NCBI GenBank assembly: GCA_002725175.2
Contig: PBQX02000038.1
Span: 17,996-81,995 of the forward strand
DNA from: CACKLF01 sp002725175
Lineage (GTDB): Bacteria; Pseudomonadota; Alphaproteobacteria; Rhodobacterales; Rhodobacteraceae
Direction: 5' to 3'
DNA length: 64,000 nt
This document shows, in pieces, positions 45,907 to 55,998 of this stretch (position 1 is its first letter; each line of letters opens with the position of its first letter). The position numbers were made by a program, and so were the translations under genes. A model generated the notes under the pieces. The model did not search any database. It had not been told where the DNA came from and was given only the letters and a program-made list of their open reading frames with translations.

Positions 45907-46446
45907 TTACCTAGGACTCCTCTTCGCCAATATTCTTTGAAGCGTTCTTCTATGCATGTTCAAGCGTCTAGCGGTTTCGGAAACATTGCGATTACACAAT
46001 TCAAATACCCTTTGTATATGTTCCCACCTAACTCTGTCAGCTGACATTGGATTGTCAGGTGGAGGTGGTCTTTCTCCTGAATTAGCTAATAGTGCATTTG
46101 TGATATCGTTGGCATCTGCAGGTTTTGCGAGATAGTCGGTAGCGCCGATTTTTACTGCAGCTACTGCTGTAGCTATAGCTCCATATCCAGTTAGAACAAT
46201 AATTTTTGAATCAGGTCTAACTTTCCTGATTTGTTCTACAACCTCTAGGCCATTTCCATCATTTAGTTTTAAGTCGACAACGGCAAATGCTGGTGGATCA
46301 AATTTTACAAGTTTTTTCCCATCTGAAATATTCAAAGCATGGCTCACTATAAAACCCCTCTTTTCCATTGCTTTGGATAAACGTCTTACAAAAGGCTCAT
46401 CGTCATCTATAATTGTAAGTGATTTGTCTGTTAAATTTTCTAACAT
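45907..46446 (-). CDS. regA: Redox response regulator RegA/PrrA/ActR
   Basis: A 179-residue regulator. The receiver has acidic residues DDD at 14-16, phosphoacceptor D58 in FAVVDLKLNDG and K108 in YLAKPADAND. A proline linker (RPPPPDN) leads to a Fis-type helix-turn-helix, NVSETARRLNMHRRTLQRIL, at the C-terminus, almost invariant in the RegA family. With RegB it controls respiration, carbon fixation, nitrogen metabolism and related redox-balance genes. It is 38 bp downstream of senC on the same strand, the usual arrangement. Confidence 0.95.
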   Translation of the reverse strand: MLENLTDKSLTIIDDDEPFVRRLSKAMEKRGFIVSHALNISDGKKLVKFDPPAFAVVDLKLNDGNGLEVVEQIRKVRPDSKIIVLTGYGAIATAVAAVKIGATDYLAKPADANDITNALLANSGERPPPPDNPMSADRVRWEHIQRVFELCNRNVSETARRLNMHRRTLQRILAKRSPR

Positions 46447-46484
46447 TTCGATATTTTTCTAAGAACCCTGAAAGTATTTATTCT

Positions 46485-47099
46485 CTAATCTTCATTCTCT
46501 ATTATGCATTCTATGCGGTTTTTTATTTCTTCTGGTTTGTCTTGCCTTTTAAAATGCCACAAAAGTTTCCCAGTATTACTAATAAGATAGGTAAAGGTTG
46601 AGTGGTCTACAAGGTAATTGTCTCCAGAACCACTTTTTGAACCATAAACCATAAAATTTTTCTTTACCTTTCCTATTTGCTTTTCTGAACCAGTTAGACC
46701 TATTAATTTATCATGGATAAGGTCTGTATATTCTTTAAGCCTAGTGGAACTGTCCCTAGATGGATCTANGGTAATAAAAATGGGTAGGATTTGATATTTT
46801 TTCTCATCTAATAAATTTATTACATCCGTATTTCGNCCCANATCAATCGGGCATACATCGGGGCAAAAACTATACCCAAAATAGATCAAATTGTATTTTT
46901 TTACTAAATCCGCAAGTAATATTTCATCTCCATNCTCATGTATCAAATTAAGTTTAAGATCAATATTTTTGATAACCGTATTCGAAGAGTANCCACATGT
47001 TTCTAAATNATCTTTGGTAAAAAAATTAATGATTGGGATGGTTAGNCCAACAAAAAGCAATAAAAATAATATTATTAAGTTGTATTTTGGCTTCTGCAA
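46485..47099 (-). CDS. senC: SCO1/SenC/PrrC copper chaperone
   Basis: A 204-residue membrane-anchored thioredoxin-fold protein. One N-terminal hydrophobic span (residues 8-26) is followed by the copper-binding CxxxC of GYSFCPDVCPID (C79, C83) and the conserved His in LVDHSTFTYLI. It delivers copper to cytochrome oxidase and links oxidase status to the RegB sensor in related bacteria. The start is a TTG at 47099 without a strong ribosome binding site. It shares a 97-bp divergent promoter region with regB. Confidence 0.9.
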   Translation of the reverse strand: MQKPKYNLIILFLLLFVXLTIPIINFFTKDXLETCXYSSNTVIKNIDLKLNLIHEXGDEILLADLVKKYNLIYFGYSFCPDVCPIDXXRNTDVINLLDEKKYQILPIFITXDPSRDSSTRLKEYTDLIHDKLIGLTGSEKQIGKVKKNFMVYGSKSGSGDNYLVDHSTFTYLISNTGKLLWHFKRQDKPEEIKNRIECIIENED

Positions 47100-47196
47100 T
47101 TCTATTTTTCGTCTTTGATTAACTTATTTTATAACTTAGCTTGANCTTATATATTTAGCATTACACTTAATTACNAGCCTAAAAGAAAATGTTTTA

Positions 47197-48540
47197 ATGG
47201 ATTTCGACAGAAACGACCTAGTTTTTCTGAGAACACTCACAAACNTGAGATGGCTTGCCATTATTGGACAAACCATTGCGGTNTTCATTGGAGTGAGAGT
47301 TATTAACCTAGAACTNAGCATCGTATATTGCACTCTTTTAATATTCNNATCTTTTTCTCTGAACTTTTTCTCTCTTCTATGCTTTCCAAATACTAAGAGA
47401 TTATCTGAGAACTTTACTNTGATAGTTTTGATGTTTGATCTTTTTCAGCTATCATCTTTGCTATATCTTTGCGGAGGATTGACCAACCCATTCGCTGTTT
47501 TAATACTNGCACCAGTAGCAATATCTGCTACTCTTTTGTCTTTAGTTCGTACAACTTTTCTATCTACAACTGCAGTNATTTTGGTATCTATTTTATNGTA
47601 TATTCATNTGCCATTGAANTTGGNAGATGGAAGTTTNCTGNTTCTACCAAACATCTTAATGNTNGGTATTTGGGTTGCCTTAATNATAACTATAGTTTTC
47701 ATTTCNGCTTATGCTTGGCGCGTAAAAAAGGACGTCACTAGAATTAATCAACTGCTTTTGGCAACAAAATTAGCTTTGGAGAGGGAGCAAAAATTAACAG
47801 CTTTAGGAGGGGTTGTTGCGGCAGCAGCGCATGAATTGGGGTCACCTCTNACTACGATAAAGTTGGTGTCGTCCGANCTNTTAGAAGANTTATCTATTAA
47901 GTCTAAAAAGGATTCAACTATAGAAGATTTAGAGCTTATTAAGTCTCAAGCTGAACGTTGTAAGNAAATTTTAAGAAATATGGCAACCGATGTGANTGGC
48001 AGCAGTCAAATNCTTTCAGTCCCTATAATCGCTTTGGTTAAGGAAGCTTGNTTACCATTTCAAGATCGAGGAAAACAGATAATATTTTCTCTAAATAATC
48101 TTGAGCATAGGGGNAAAANGGTTAAAGAAGATCAAATTGTTATAAGGAGAAGTTCTGAAATAATTCATGGATTAAGAAATATAATTCAGAATGCCACAGA
48201 TTTTTCAAAAAAAGATGTTTTTATTGATATTAGCTGGTCATCTANAGATATAAAAATAAGTATNAAAGACGATGGACCTGGTTTTCCNGAGGGACTTATT
48301 TCTAAAATAGGTGAACCTTTTATAAAAAGTAAAATAAACGGTTCTCTTATAGATTCNANTAGGCCNGAATATGAATCTATGGGCTTAGGTCTTTTTATAG
48401 CAAAGACTCTTTTAGAAAGAAGTGGAGCTGCATTGGTTTTTAAGAATTATTGCATTAAAGATGATGATAATCTTTCCTCAGGCGCTGAAGTCACTTCAGT
48501 TTGGAAAAGNAAAGGTTTTGAAGAAACTTGGAGTNAATAA
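47197..48540 (+). CDS. regB: Redox sensor histidine kinase RegB/PrrB/ActS
   Basis: A 447-residue kinase with six predicted membrane segments. The ubiquinone-sensing motif GGLTNPF is in the membrane domain, the H-box is AAAHELGSPxTTIKL (His near residue 212), and the redox-active cysteine is in QAERCKxIL near residue 254, matching the regulatory cysteine of Rhodobacter RegB. The N, G1 (DDGPGF) and G2 (GLGLFIAKTLLE) boxes close the ATPase domain. It phosphorylates RegA under reducing conditions. N bases are frequent. tsaE follows after 35 bp. Confidence 0.93.
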   Translation: MDFDRNDLVFLRTLTNXRWLAIIGQTIAXFIGVRVINLEXSIVYCTLLIFXSFSLNFFSLLCFPNTKRLSENFTXIVLMFDLFQLSSLLYLCGGLTNPFAVLIXAPVAISATLLSLVRTTFLSTTAXILVSILXYIHXPLXLXDGSXLXLPNILMXGIWVALXITIVFIXAYAWRVKKDVTRINQLLLATKLALEREQKLTALGGVVAAAAHELGSPXTTIKLVSSXXLEXLSIKSKKDSTIEDLELIKSQAERCKXILRNMATDVXGSSQXLSVPIIALVKEAXLPFQDRGKQIIFSLNNLEHRXKXVKEDQIVIRRSSEIIHGLRNIIQNATDFSKKDVFIDISWSSXDIKISXKDDGPGFXEGLISKIGEPFIKSKINGSLIDXXRXEYESMGLGLFIAKTLLERSGAALVFKNYCIKDDDNLSSGAEVTSVWKXKGFEETWSX

Positions 48541-48575
48541 AACATAATCATCTAGGTTAGTGAGGAAAAATTTAA

Positions 48576-49058
48576 TTGAAACCNGATTTGCAATATAAAG
48601 ATCTTACCAAAAATGAANTATGCANCCTTGCTGAAAAGTTAGGTGATCACCTTAGAGCTGGAGATTCAATCTTTCTTAAGGGGCCAATCGGGGTGGGTAA
48701 AACATTTGTNATTGGTNGCCTAATAAGGAAAAAACTTCTTGATATNGGCATAGAGCAACATGTAACATCNCCNACATTTAATTTGGTGCAGATATATGAT
48801 GAGTTNTATTTCCCGATATGGCATATCGACCTTTATAGACTGAAAAATCAAGAAGAATTAATTGAAATTGGATTAGAGGAGGCTTTTCATGAAGCAATTT
48901 GNTTGCTTGAATGGCCAGATATTTTAGGTGANNCAACAATTGGAAAAGCGGTTGTTTTATCAATAAGATTTTCAGCTTTGGACTCAAATAAAAGGGATTT
49001 AGANATATTTATTCCAGAGAAGAATTTTAACAATAAAAAGTGCTACGTGAATTTATAG
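48576..49058 (+). CDS. tsaE: tRNA threonylcarbamoyladenosine biosynthesis ATPase TsaE
   Basis: A 160-residue P-loop protein: GPIGVGKTFxIGxLIRKKL is the Walker A region, TFNLVQIYD and HIDLYRLKNQEELIEIGLEEAF are the TsaE signatures, and LLEWPDIL follows. It supports t6A37 modification of ANN-decoding tRNAs with TsaBD. The start is a TTG at 48576 preceded by GAGGAAAAA. It lies between regB and addB; the amgK-murU pair often found at this spot in alphaproteobacteria is absent. Confidence 0.9.
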   Translation: MKXDLQYKDLTKNEXCXLAEKLGDHLRAGDSIFLKGPIGVGKTFXIGXLIRKKLLDXGIEQHVTXXTFNLVQIYDEXYFPIWHIDLYRLKNQEELIEIGLEEAFHEAIXLLEWPDILGXXTIGKAVVLSIRFSALDSNKRDLXIFIPEKNFNNKKCYVNL

Positions 49059-49081
49059 AGAGAAAAAGGTGTTTTTATACA

Positions 49082-52000
49082 TTGACAAAAGAATTAAGGG
49101 CAAAAGTTTCAGCTTCTGAGAGCATTTGGGATAATAAATTCTTTAATATTCCACCAGGTGAAGATTTCGCTTATGCATTAGTTAGAGGCTTGGAAGATAG
49201 ACTAAAAGCAAAAGGAAACAAAGGGCCAGATAGATTTGCAGACATTGTCATTATTTCAAATACAGCGAGATCAATTAAGAGATTAAAGAGCGTATTTTTT
49301 GAGAGGGGTATCGGAATTTTACCAAAGATTGGATTAGTTACAGACTTATCTTTTTTGGTAAATGGATTATTGCCAGTAGATAAAAAAATAAAAGTTGAAA
49401 GTAGAATTGAAAAAATATTAACGCTCGAAAAATTGATCTTTTCATATTTAAACGAATTGGGAGACAAAAAGCAGAAAGAGAAAAGTTTTGATCTAGCTTT
49501 TAGCTTGGAGGAAATTCTTCGTGAGCTAATACTTTCAGGATTAGATGTAGAAGCTTTTGAGAAAATAGAAAATATGGATTTATCTAGTCACTGGATTCAA
49601 TCATTGAAATTTTTGAAAGTGATAAAGGAATACAAAAGGAATCTTAAAAAACATAATATATTAGACGAGGAAAATTTTAATTTATTCATATTAAAGCTAA
49701 TTGAAAAAGAGTGGCAAGAACGCACACCAAATTATCCAATAATTCTAGCTGGTTCAACTGGNTCGAGATATCCAACTGCACGATTAATGCGTGCTNTTTC
49801 ACTTTTNCCTAAGGGGTGTATTATTTTGCCTGGGGTAGATNATTTTATGCCAGNNTTAGTGTGGAGTGAGGTTGGNCCAGATCACCCTCAATACAGCTTT
49901 AAGATGTTATATTCTTNAATTAATGGNTCGACAGCGGATTCAACTAACAAACTAAAAATTAAGAACTGGGCTGCTGATAAAAGAACTTTGGAAATAAGGT
50001 CTAGAGCAAAATTTTTGTCATACTCCTTTCTACCTGCAACAAAAGTTGAAATGTGGTACGATGATGTTCATTATATCAAGTCACTAATACAGAATGGTTT
50101 TAAAGATGTATCAATTTTGGAGGCATCTAGCCCTAGGATAGAAGCTGAAGCAATAGCTTTAGCTATTAGAATTGCCATAGAAGAAAAAAAATCTGTTTCT
50201 CTTGTTACGGCTGATAATATTTTAGCTAAAAGAGTTACAGTTGCACTTAAGCGGTGGAAAATTATACCTGATGATAGTTTTGGGGAAGACCCTCTACAAA
50301 CGCCTTTATCAAGGTTCTTAAGATTGATTCTCGATTTTCAATGTTCCAAGTTCGATTTGGCAAATTTTTTATCAATTTTAAAGCACCCCTTCTGTTTTGC
50401 GGNAAAACGTAAAGAACACCTAAATTATTTAAGACANCTGGAAATAAAATACTTGAGGGGTAAATTTTTTGAAATTGATATTAATGAGATGAGAAAAATA
50501 CTGTCAGATCAAAAGAATAAATTTTCTTCTGATATAGGCTACATTGAATGGTTGTGCTGGCTGGAACAGATAATTGATATAAAATCTGGAATGGCAAGTT
50601 TAGCAAAAAATCAGGAACTTAGTCATCATNTGGAAGAATTTAAAAGTTTAATTGGCGCGTTGGTTGGGTTGGTGAGAGATAGGGAAAATAAAATTAAGAA
50701 CTTTATTACGAGAAGTGTTGAGGTGTTTTTGTTGTCAATCGATCAGAATAATGGTTCAAAATTTCAATCATTTTTAAATGATATAAAAGCAAATTCAATT
50801 CACGCGAGAAAAATGAATTCTGTTTCTTTTCAAGAGCTTGTGCTCCATTTAATCAAAGATTTACACTTGCCATTTGATCCTGTTAAAGCAAGTGAAAAAG
50901 TATATATTTGGGGAACTTTGGAGAGCAGAACTCAATCTACGGATTTATGTATACTAGGTGGTTTGAATGAAGGTGTATGGCCTAGGCATGTCAGAAATGA
51001 TTTCTGGCTTAATTCAAAGATGAGGGCAGATATGGGCCTTTCTGCGTATGATCAAACCATTGGGTTGGCGGCGCATGATTTTCAAAATGCGTTTTTAATG
51101 AAGGAAGTGCTTTTATCTCGGTCAGTTTTTTCTGAGGGAGGAAAAAAATTAGCCTCTCGTTGGCTTTTACGTTTGGATAAATTATTTACTGGGATAGATT
51201 TGGAAGGTGAAAAGATACTAAAAGAAGTAAAAGAAAGAGGCAGCTATTATCTGCAAGTTTTATCAAATATGCATAAGACCAGATGTAATGAAATAAGACT
51301 TAGCACAGTGGAAAAATTAGGACTTCGACCGTGCCCTGTGCCGCCAATTAGCTCAATGCCTAAAAAAATTTCTGTCACCTCATTTTCCAGACTACTTAAA
51401 GATCCATACGAAATATATGCTAGGGATATATTAAAGCTTAGGAGAGTAGATCAAATTTACATACCATTTGACGCTCGAATGAAGGGAATATTTTTACATG
51501 AGCAAATGCAGCTCTTTATTGCAAAAACTATTAATAAAATGCCGGAAAGGGCATCAGCTATAAGTTATTTTCTAGATTTAGTTTTGAGCAAAGTTTCTAA
51601 TAGTCAAATGAATGAAAGAGCCGAAATAAGGCTAACTGAGGAGTTGAAGAACAAAGCAATCGATATAATTGAAGCTGAAATAAAGAGGAGAAAAACATCA
51701 AGTCCAATTAGTGTTGAGAAAATGGGGCAAAAGAAATTTTTTCTAACTTCTGGATTTGAAATAGAACTAGTTGCAAANGCTGATCGGATTGATTTATCGA
51801 ATGAAAATAAAGTTATTATNNTTGACTACAAGAGCTCTGTTCCCAGAAAAACGGATTTTAATTTAAATATGCCACAACTTGATTTAGAGGCTCTGATAGC
51901 GAAGTATGGTGGATTTCAGGGNGTGCCAGAGAGAACTATCTCTGAAGTAGGATTAATAATATTAGGTCCAAAAGTAGATGAATTCCGNCGGGAAGTTAAC

Positions 52001-52192
52001 AGTTTNNACCTTGAGGGCGTGGAAAAAAATTTCATTAAAATAATTGAAAAGATTTATTCTGGAGAATGGGGGTATAGTTCTAAAATATCTGGGATCTCTC
52101 CATATGATGGAGATTATGATCATCTCGCTCGCTATGGAGAGTGGTCTATTTCAGACGAACCTATGAAGCAGAACCTTAAGGAAAGGGAATAG
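49082..52192 (+). CDS. addB: Double-strand break repair helicase-nuclease subunit AddB
   Basis: About 1036 residues. The N-terminus FFNIPPGEDFAYALVRGLEDRL matches alphaproteobacterial AddB, and VYIWGTLESRTQSTDLCILGGLNEGVWP is the conserved central block (placed near residue 618). The C-terminal RecB-type nuclease reads ADRIDL, then an N-broken DYKSSVPRK with the catalytic Asp and Lys. It processes broken DNA ends with AddA for RecA loading. I chose TTG 49082; a GTG at 49040 overlaps tsaE and lacks a ribosome binding site. It couples to addA after 4 bp. Confidence 0.9.
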   Translation: MTKELRAKVSASESIWDNKFFNIPPGEDFAYALVRGLEDRLKAKGNKGPDRFADIVIISNTARSIKRLKSVFFERGIGILPKIGLVTDLSFLVNGLLPVDKKIKVESRIEKILTLEKLIFSYLNELGDKKQKEKSFDLAFSLEEILRELILSGLDVEAFEKIENMDLSSHWIQSLKFLKVIKEYKRNLKKHNILDEENFNLFILKLIEKEWQERTPNYPIILAGSTXSRYPTARLMRAXSLXPKGCIILPGVDXFMPXLVWSEVXPDHPQYSFKMLYSXINXSTADSTNKLKIKNWAADKRTLEIRSRAKFLSYSFLPATKVEMWYDDVHYIKSLIQNGFKDVSILEASSPRIEAEAIALAIRIAIEEKKSVSLVTADNILAKRVTVALKRWKIIPDDSFGEDPLQTPLSRFLRLILDFQCSKFDLANFLSILKHPFCFAXKRKEHLNYLRXLEIKYLRGKFFEIDINEMRKILSDQKNKFSSDIGYIEWLCWLEQIIDIKSGMASLAKNQELSHHXEEFKSLIGALVGLVRDRENKIKNFITRSVEVFLLSIDQNNGSKFQSFLNDIKANSIHARKMNSVSFQELVLHLIKDLHLPFDPVKASEKVYIWGTLESRTQSTDLCILGGLNEGVWPRHVRNDFWLNSKMRADMGLSAYDQTIGLAAHDFQNAFLMKEVLLSRSVFSEGGKKLASRWLLRLDKLFTGIDLEGEKILKEVKERGSYYLQVLSNMHKTRCNEIRLSTVEKLGLRPCPVPPISSMPKKISVTSFSRLLKDPYEIYARDILKLRRVDQIYIPFDARMKGIFLHEQMQLFIAKTINKMPERASAISYFLDLVLSKVSNSQMNERAEIRLTEELKNKAIDIIEAEIKRRKTSSPISVEKMGQKKFFLTSGFEIELVAXADRIDLSNENKVIXXDYKSSVPRKTDFNLNMPQLDLEALIAKYGGFQXVPERTISEVGLIILGPKVDEFXREVNSXXLEGVEKNFIKIIEKIYSGEWGYSSKISGISPYDGDYDHLARYGEWSISDEPMKQNLKERE

Positions 52193-52196
52193 TATT

Positions 52197-55100
52197 TTGC
52201 AATCGGAAAATGCAAAAATATTTNTGCCTATTGGTTCAACATGGATTTCGGCAAATGCAGGCTCAGGAAAAACTTATAATTTAGTTAATAGAGTNATAAA
52301 ACTTTTAGTTTTGGGAGTAGAAGCGAAAAAAATTCTTTGCATTACTTTTACAAACTCTGCAGCAGATGAAATGAAAATTAGGCTTTTTGATCGATTAGGA
52401 GAGTGGGTCATGATGCCAGAAGCAGAATTGTTAGTTCAAATAGAAAGCCTTTTAGGCATAGAACTTACTAATGCCAAGAATAAGAAGAATATCTTATTAA
52501 AGGCAAGACAACTTTTTGCAGAAGCTCTGGAATCTCAGTCTGCGTTAAGGATATCGACGATCCATAGTTTTTGCGAAACAGTTTTAAGGCACTTTGCTTT
52601 CGAAACTGATATTCCATTCGATTTTAGTATTATTGATGAAATTAAACAAAAGGATTTCATTGAAGAGACACTCGCAGATCTAGCGAGAGAAAGAAATCAG
52701 GCTTTTCTTGATTTGAACTCCTTAATACGACCTGGTTCTGAAAATGTGGTAACAGAATTAGCTTTNGATCTTATCAATAATAGATCTCAGACAAAAAAAA
52801 ACAATTTTTCTGAATATTTTGGAGATNTNGNCCCAGNGTCCACTAAAGAGCNTTCTTGCTTAGATCTTTCCCAAAAATTAAGAAAACGAATTTCNGTTGA
52901 AGTTTTTAGGTNATTTAAAGATGCCTTCATGTCCGGAGGCATAGAAAGCCAAAAATATGGAAAAATTATTCAAGAATGTTTTATCTCAGATGAAAAAGAC
53001 TTTTTTAAATCTATGGAAAAAGTATTTCTGACAGAAGAAAAAAAATTACGAGATAATAAAAGATTTCCTGAAAAAAAAATTAAAGATACTTATCCTGACC
53101 TAATTCAATATATCCCAGTGATCAGTAACGAGATACTGTCAATCCGAAATGAATATTTAGTACAAGATCTTTACTATAAGACTGAGGAGTTAAAGAAATT
53201 TAGCAGTGTTTTAAATGCCAGATATGAGAAAAAGAAATTAAATAAAAATGGATTAGATTATGATGATTTATTAGAGAAAACTTCTGCTTTGATATCTAGG
53301 GACGGAATGGTTTCATGGGTCAAGTTTAAGATTGATAGTGCGATTAGCCATATACTCGTTGATGAGTCTCAAGATGTATCTCCTATTCAGTGGGATATAA
53401 TTAATCAGATAGCAGGCGAATTTTTTGATGATCAAAGTATTANTAATAATTCAAGAAGTATTTTTATCGTTGGAGATGACAAGCAGTCGATTTATTCCTT
53501 CCAGGGAGCTGTGCCTGAAAAATTTCAGGAAGTCAGATCATTTTATTCTAAAAGACTTAGAGAAGTAGGATCTAAATTAGACGAGTCCGAATTAAGGCAT
53601 TCATATAGATCATCATCAATAATTTTGAATTTTGTTGATAAAGTTTTTGGAAANCCANCNACTCTGGGGNTAAANAAATTNNCAACTCACATAGGAAAGA
53701 AAGATCTACCAGGAAGGATAGAAATTTGGCCAAACTTTCAAAAAACAAAAGAAAAAAAAGAGTTAGTAGCATGGTGGGAAAGCTTTGGTAGTCAACATTT
53801 TTTAGAAAATGAGGGGTCATTTGCAAAAGAATTTGCCAAAGAAGTTTCATTTATTTTTAAAGAAGCATTTATTCCAGAAGAACATGAGGNTCAAATCATA
53901 TTCAGAAAAGTAGAGCCGAAAGACATTTTAATCCTATTTCGGAGTAGGGGACCTCTTTTCTATGATATCTTACGGGAGCTAAAACGTTCTGGATTGCCCG
54001 TAATGGGTGCAGATCGTTTTAGGTTGAATGACGATATCGCGATTAAAGATTTGATGTCCATACTAAAGTTTTTAGATAACCCACTAGACGATTTGAGTTT
54101 AGCTGAAGCTCTAAAATCCCCAATCTTTAATATGGACGAAAATACTTTGTTCCAGATTTCTTATAATAGGCCTGGCACACTTTGGGAAAATTGTTTGAAG
54201 TTGATTCCAAATAAAAATGTGACTAAGGACCTCNAATTATTAAACTCTANAGTAGANGATTTAACAGTGTATCAAATTATAGAATTTATATTGGTTGAAA
54301 ATGAAGGNATCGAAAAATTNGTTAATCGATTAGGTCAGGAGGTTAAAGAAGTTTTAGAGGAGTTTGTAAGTTTTATNATGGCTTATGAGAAGAATAATAT
54401 TTCCTCCATATCTGGCTTTATAAATTGGTTTTTTCGAAACAATATTGAGGTTAAGAGACAAACAGTAAGTCAAATAAANCTTATAAAAGTGATGACAGTT
54501 CATGCAGCAAAAGGTCAAGAGTCTCCTATAGTAATTTTGCCAGATAGCATGCAACATTCTACAAGTATCAATAATTCAAAAATAGTTAAGACAAAAGACT
54601 CTTTCTTTTTTAGACAAGATAAAAATGAAAGGGCAACTATAATTTCAGAAATAGAAGATGAAACTAAAAAAAACAAGCAGTTGGAAGAAAATCGATTGCT
54701 ATATGTTGCATTAACAAGGGCTAAATATTGGTTAATAATATGTGGCCAGGGGAAATTAACTGAAGATTCCTGGTATCAAAAATGTTTATCAGCTTATAAG
54801 GAAATGTCTGATGCTGGCTCAAAAAATCTAAATGNAAATATGTTAGATAAAATGATTTTGAGTNCCAATTGGGGTGANNAAGCTAAGAAANATCTAAAAT
54901 ATAAGCATGACTATGGTTCTAATAATTTAGGAAAAATANACTTAAGTTTAGGAGCCTTAACTTCTAGTAGCCAGCAAAGGATTTACCCTTCTAATTTAGG
55001 TCAAGATTTCCATGAAATTAGTGCAAGCATTAGAGAAGAGGTCCCAATTAGTGACTCAGAAAATTCCTTGGAGTTGGGAATTTTTATCCATAAGCTTTTG

Positions 55101-55595
55101 GAAAGTTTAAGTAAAGTGGAGACCTCAAAACGGGAAAGTACTGCTCTAAACATAGCAAATATCAATTTCCCATCCCTTAATGCCCATCAAGTTAAAACTG
55201 CTACTGAAGAAGTTATCAGCTTAATGCAAATGGAAGAAAGTAAGAGATTTTTTTCTGGTAGTGCAAGGTTTGAGGTCCCAATTATGGGAAATTTAAAAGG
55301 CTTGGGTGAATTAAGTGGTAAAATAGACTGTTTGCTAATCAATGGTGGAAAAGTTGAGATTGTAGATTTTAAAACAGATAGGAGGCCACCAAAAATTGAT
55401 AAAGAAGTNAATCCGAAATATATAATGCAAATAGGGGCTTATGCAGGCATAATTCAGGGAATTTTTCCAGAGCACANANTTTTTTCTTACNTTTTATGGA
55501 CNAAAAACAAAACTTTAATGTCGATTTCGAAAGACTTACAGAAAAAATTTTTCGTAGATTTTAATCTTGAGGCTGGAAACAAAAGCATATTGTAA
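52197..55595 (+). CDS. addA: Double-strand break repair helicase AddA
   Basis: A 1132-residue UvrD-like helicase-nuclease. Walker A is ANAGSGKTYNLVNR near residue 20; further helicase motifs are CITFTNSAADEM, ISTIHSFC, DYDDLLEKT, HILVDESQDVSPIQWDII, GDDKQSIYSFQGA and VMTVHAAKGQESPIVILP. The C-terminal nuclease motif is EIVDFKTDRRPP. It starts with TTG at 52197, 4 bp after addB, behind AAGGAAAGGG. About 60 N bases are present, but the frame stays open throughout. Confidence 0.95.
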   Translation: MQSENAKIFXPIGSTWISANAGSGKTYNLVNRXIKLLVLGVEAKKILCITFTNSAADEMKIRLFDRLGEWVMMPEAELLVQIESLLGIELTNAKNKKNILLKARQLFAEALESQSALRISTIHSFCETVLRHFAFETDIPFDFSIIDEIKQKDFIEETLADLARERNQAFLDLNSLIRPGSENVVTELAXDLINNRSQTKKNNFSEYFGDXXPXSTKEXSCLDLSQKLRKRIXVEVFRXFKDAFMSGGIESQKYGKIIQECFISDEKDFFKSMEKVFLTEEKKLRDNKRFPEKKIKDTYPDLIQYIPVISNEILSIRNEYLVQDLYYKTEELKKFSSVLNARYEKKKLNKNGLDYDDLLEKTSALISRDGMVSWVKFKIDSAISHILVDESQDVSPIQWDIINQIAGEFFDDQSIXNNSRSIFIVGDDKQSIYSFQGAVPEKFQEVRSFYSKRLREVGSKLDESELRHSYRSSSIILNFVDKVFGXPXTLGXXKXXTHIGKKDLPGRIEIWPNFQKTKEKKELVAWWESFGSQHFLENEGSFAKEFAKEVSFIFKEAFIPEEHEXQIIFRKVEPKDILILFRSRGPLFYDILRELKRSGLPVMGADRFRLNDDIAIKDLMSILKFLDNPLDDLSLAEALKSPIFNMDENTLFQISYNRPGTLWENCLKLIPNKNVTKDLXLLNSXVXDLTVYQIIEFILVENEXIEKXVNRLGQEVKEVLEEFVSFXMAYEKNNISSISGFINWFFRNNIEVKRQTVSQIXLIKVMTVHAAKGQESPIVILPDSMQHSTSINNSKIVKTKDSFFFRQDKNERATIISEIEDETKKNKQLEENRLLYVALTRAKYWLIICGQGKLTEDSWYQKCLSAYKEMSDAGSKNLNXNMLDKMILSXNWGXXAKKXLKYKHDYGSNNLGKIXLSLGALTSSSQQRIYPSNLGQDFHEISASIREEVPISDSENSLELGIFIHKLLESLSKVETSKRESTALNIANINFPSLNAHQVKTATEEVISLMQMEESKRFFSGSARFEVPIMGNLKGLGELSGKIDCLLINGGKVEIVDFKTDRRPPKIDKEXNPKYIMQIGAYAGIIQGIFPEHXXFSYXLWXKNKTLMSISKDLQKKFFVDFNLEAGNKSIL

Positions 55596-55611
55596 TGTTT
55601 CCTTGAAAGTC

Positions 55612-55640
55612 TTGACGGCCAAGCAAACAAACAATAAGTT
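55612..55640 (+). promoter_or_regulatory. Candidate trxA promoter
   Basis: TTGACG at 55612-55617 and TAAGTT at 55635-55640 are separated by 17 bases, in the 75-bp gap between addA and trxA. The -35 is close to consensus and the -10 is weak. Confidence 0.35.
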
Positions 55641-55670
55641 ATCCATAATCAAGCTATGGGTGAGGTAANA

Positions 55671-55991
55671 ATGGCAACAATTAATGTGGATGATGAGACT
55701 TTTGAGAATGAAGTCATAAAATCAANTATTCCCGTAATAGTAGATTTTTGGGCAGAATGGTGCGGGCCTTGTAAACAAATAGGTCCTTCATTAGAAGAAC
55801 TGTCAGAGGAATATGCTGGCAAAATAAAGATTGCAAAGGTAAATGTAGATGAGAACCCAGTCTCTCCTGGAAATTTGGGAGTGAGAGGTATTCCAGCATT
55901 ATTTTTATTTAAAGATGGAGAGTTGGTTTCAAATAAGATGGGTGCTCTACCAAAAAACGCATTAAATGACTGGATANTAGAAAATTTATAA
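55671..55991 (+). CDS. trxA: Thioredoxin
   Basis: A 106-residue thioredoxin with active site WCGPC (C31, C34), the buried D25 in IVDFWAEW and the cis-proline in RGIPALFLF. It is a general cytoplasmic disulfide reductase. The ATG at 55671 has GAGGTA upstream; the frame is open five codons further but that extension is not family-like. It follows addA, as in other alphaproteobacteria, and converges on folC with a 7-bp gap. Confidence 0.96.
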   Translation: MATINVDDETFENEVIKSXIPVIVDFWAEWCGPCKQIGPSLEELSEEYAGKIKIAKVNVDENPVSPGNLGVRGIPALFLFKDGELVSNKMGALPKNALNDWIXENL

Positions 55992-55998
55992 AATATTG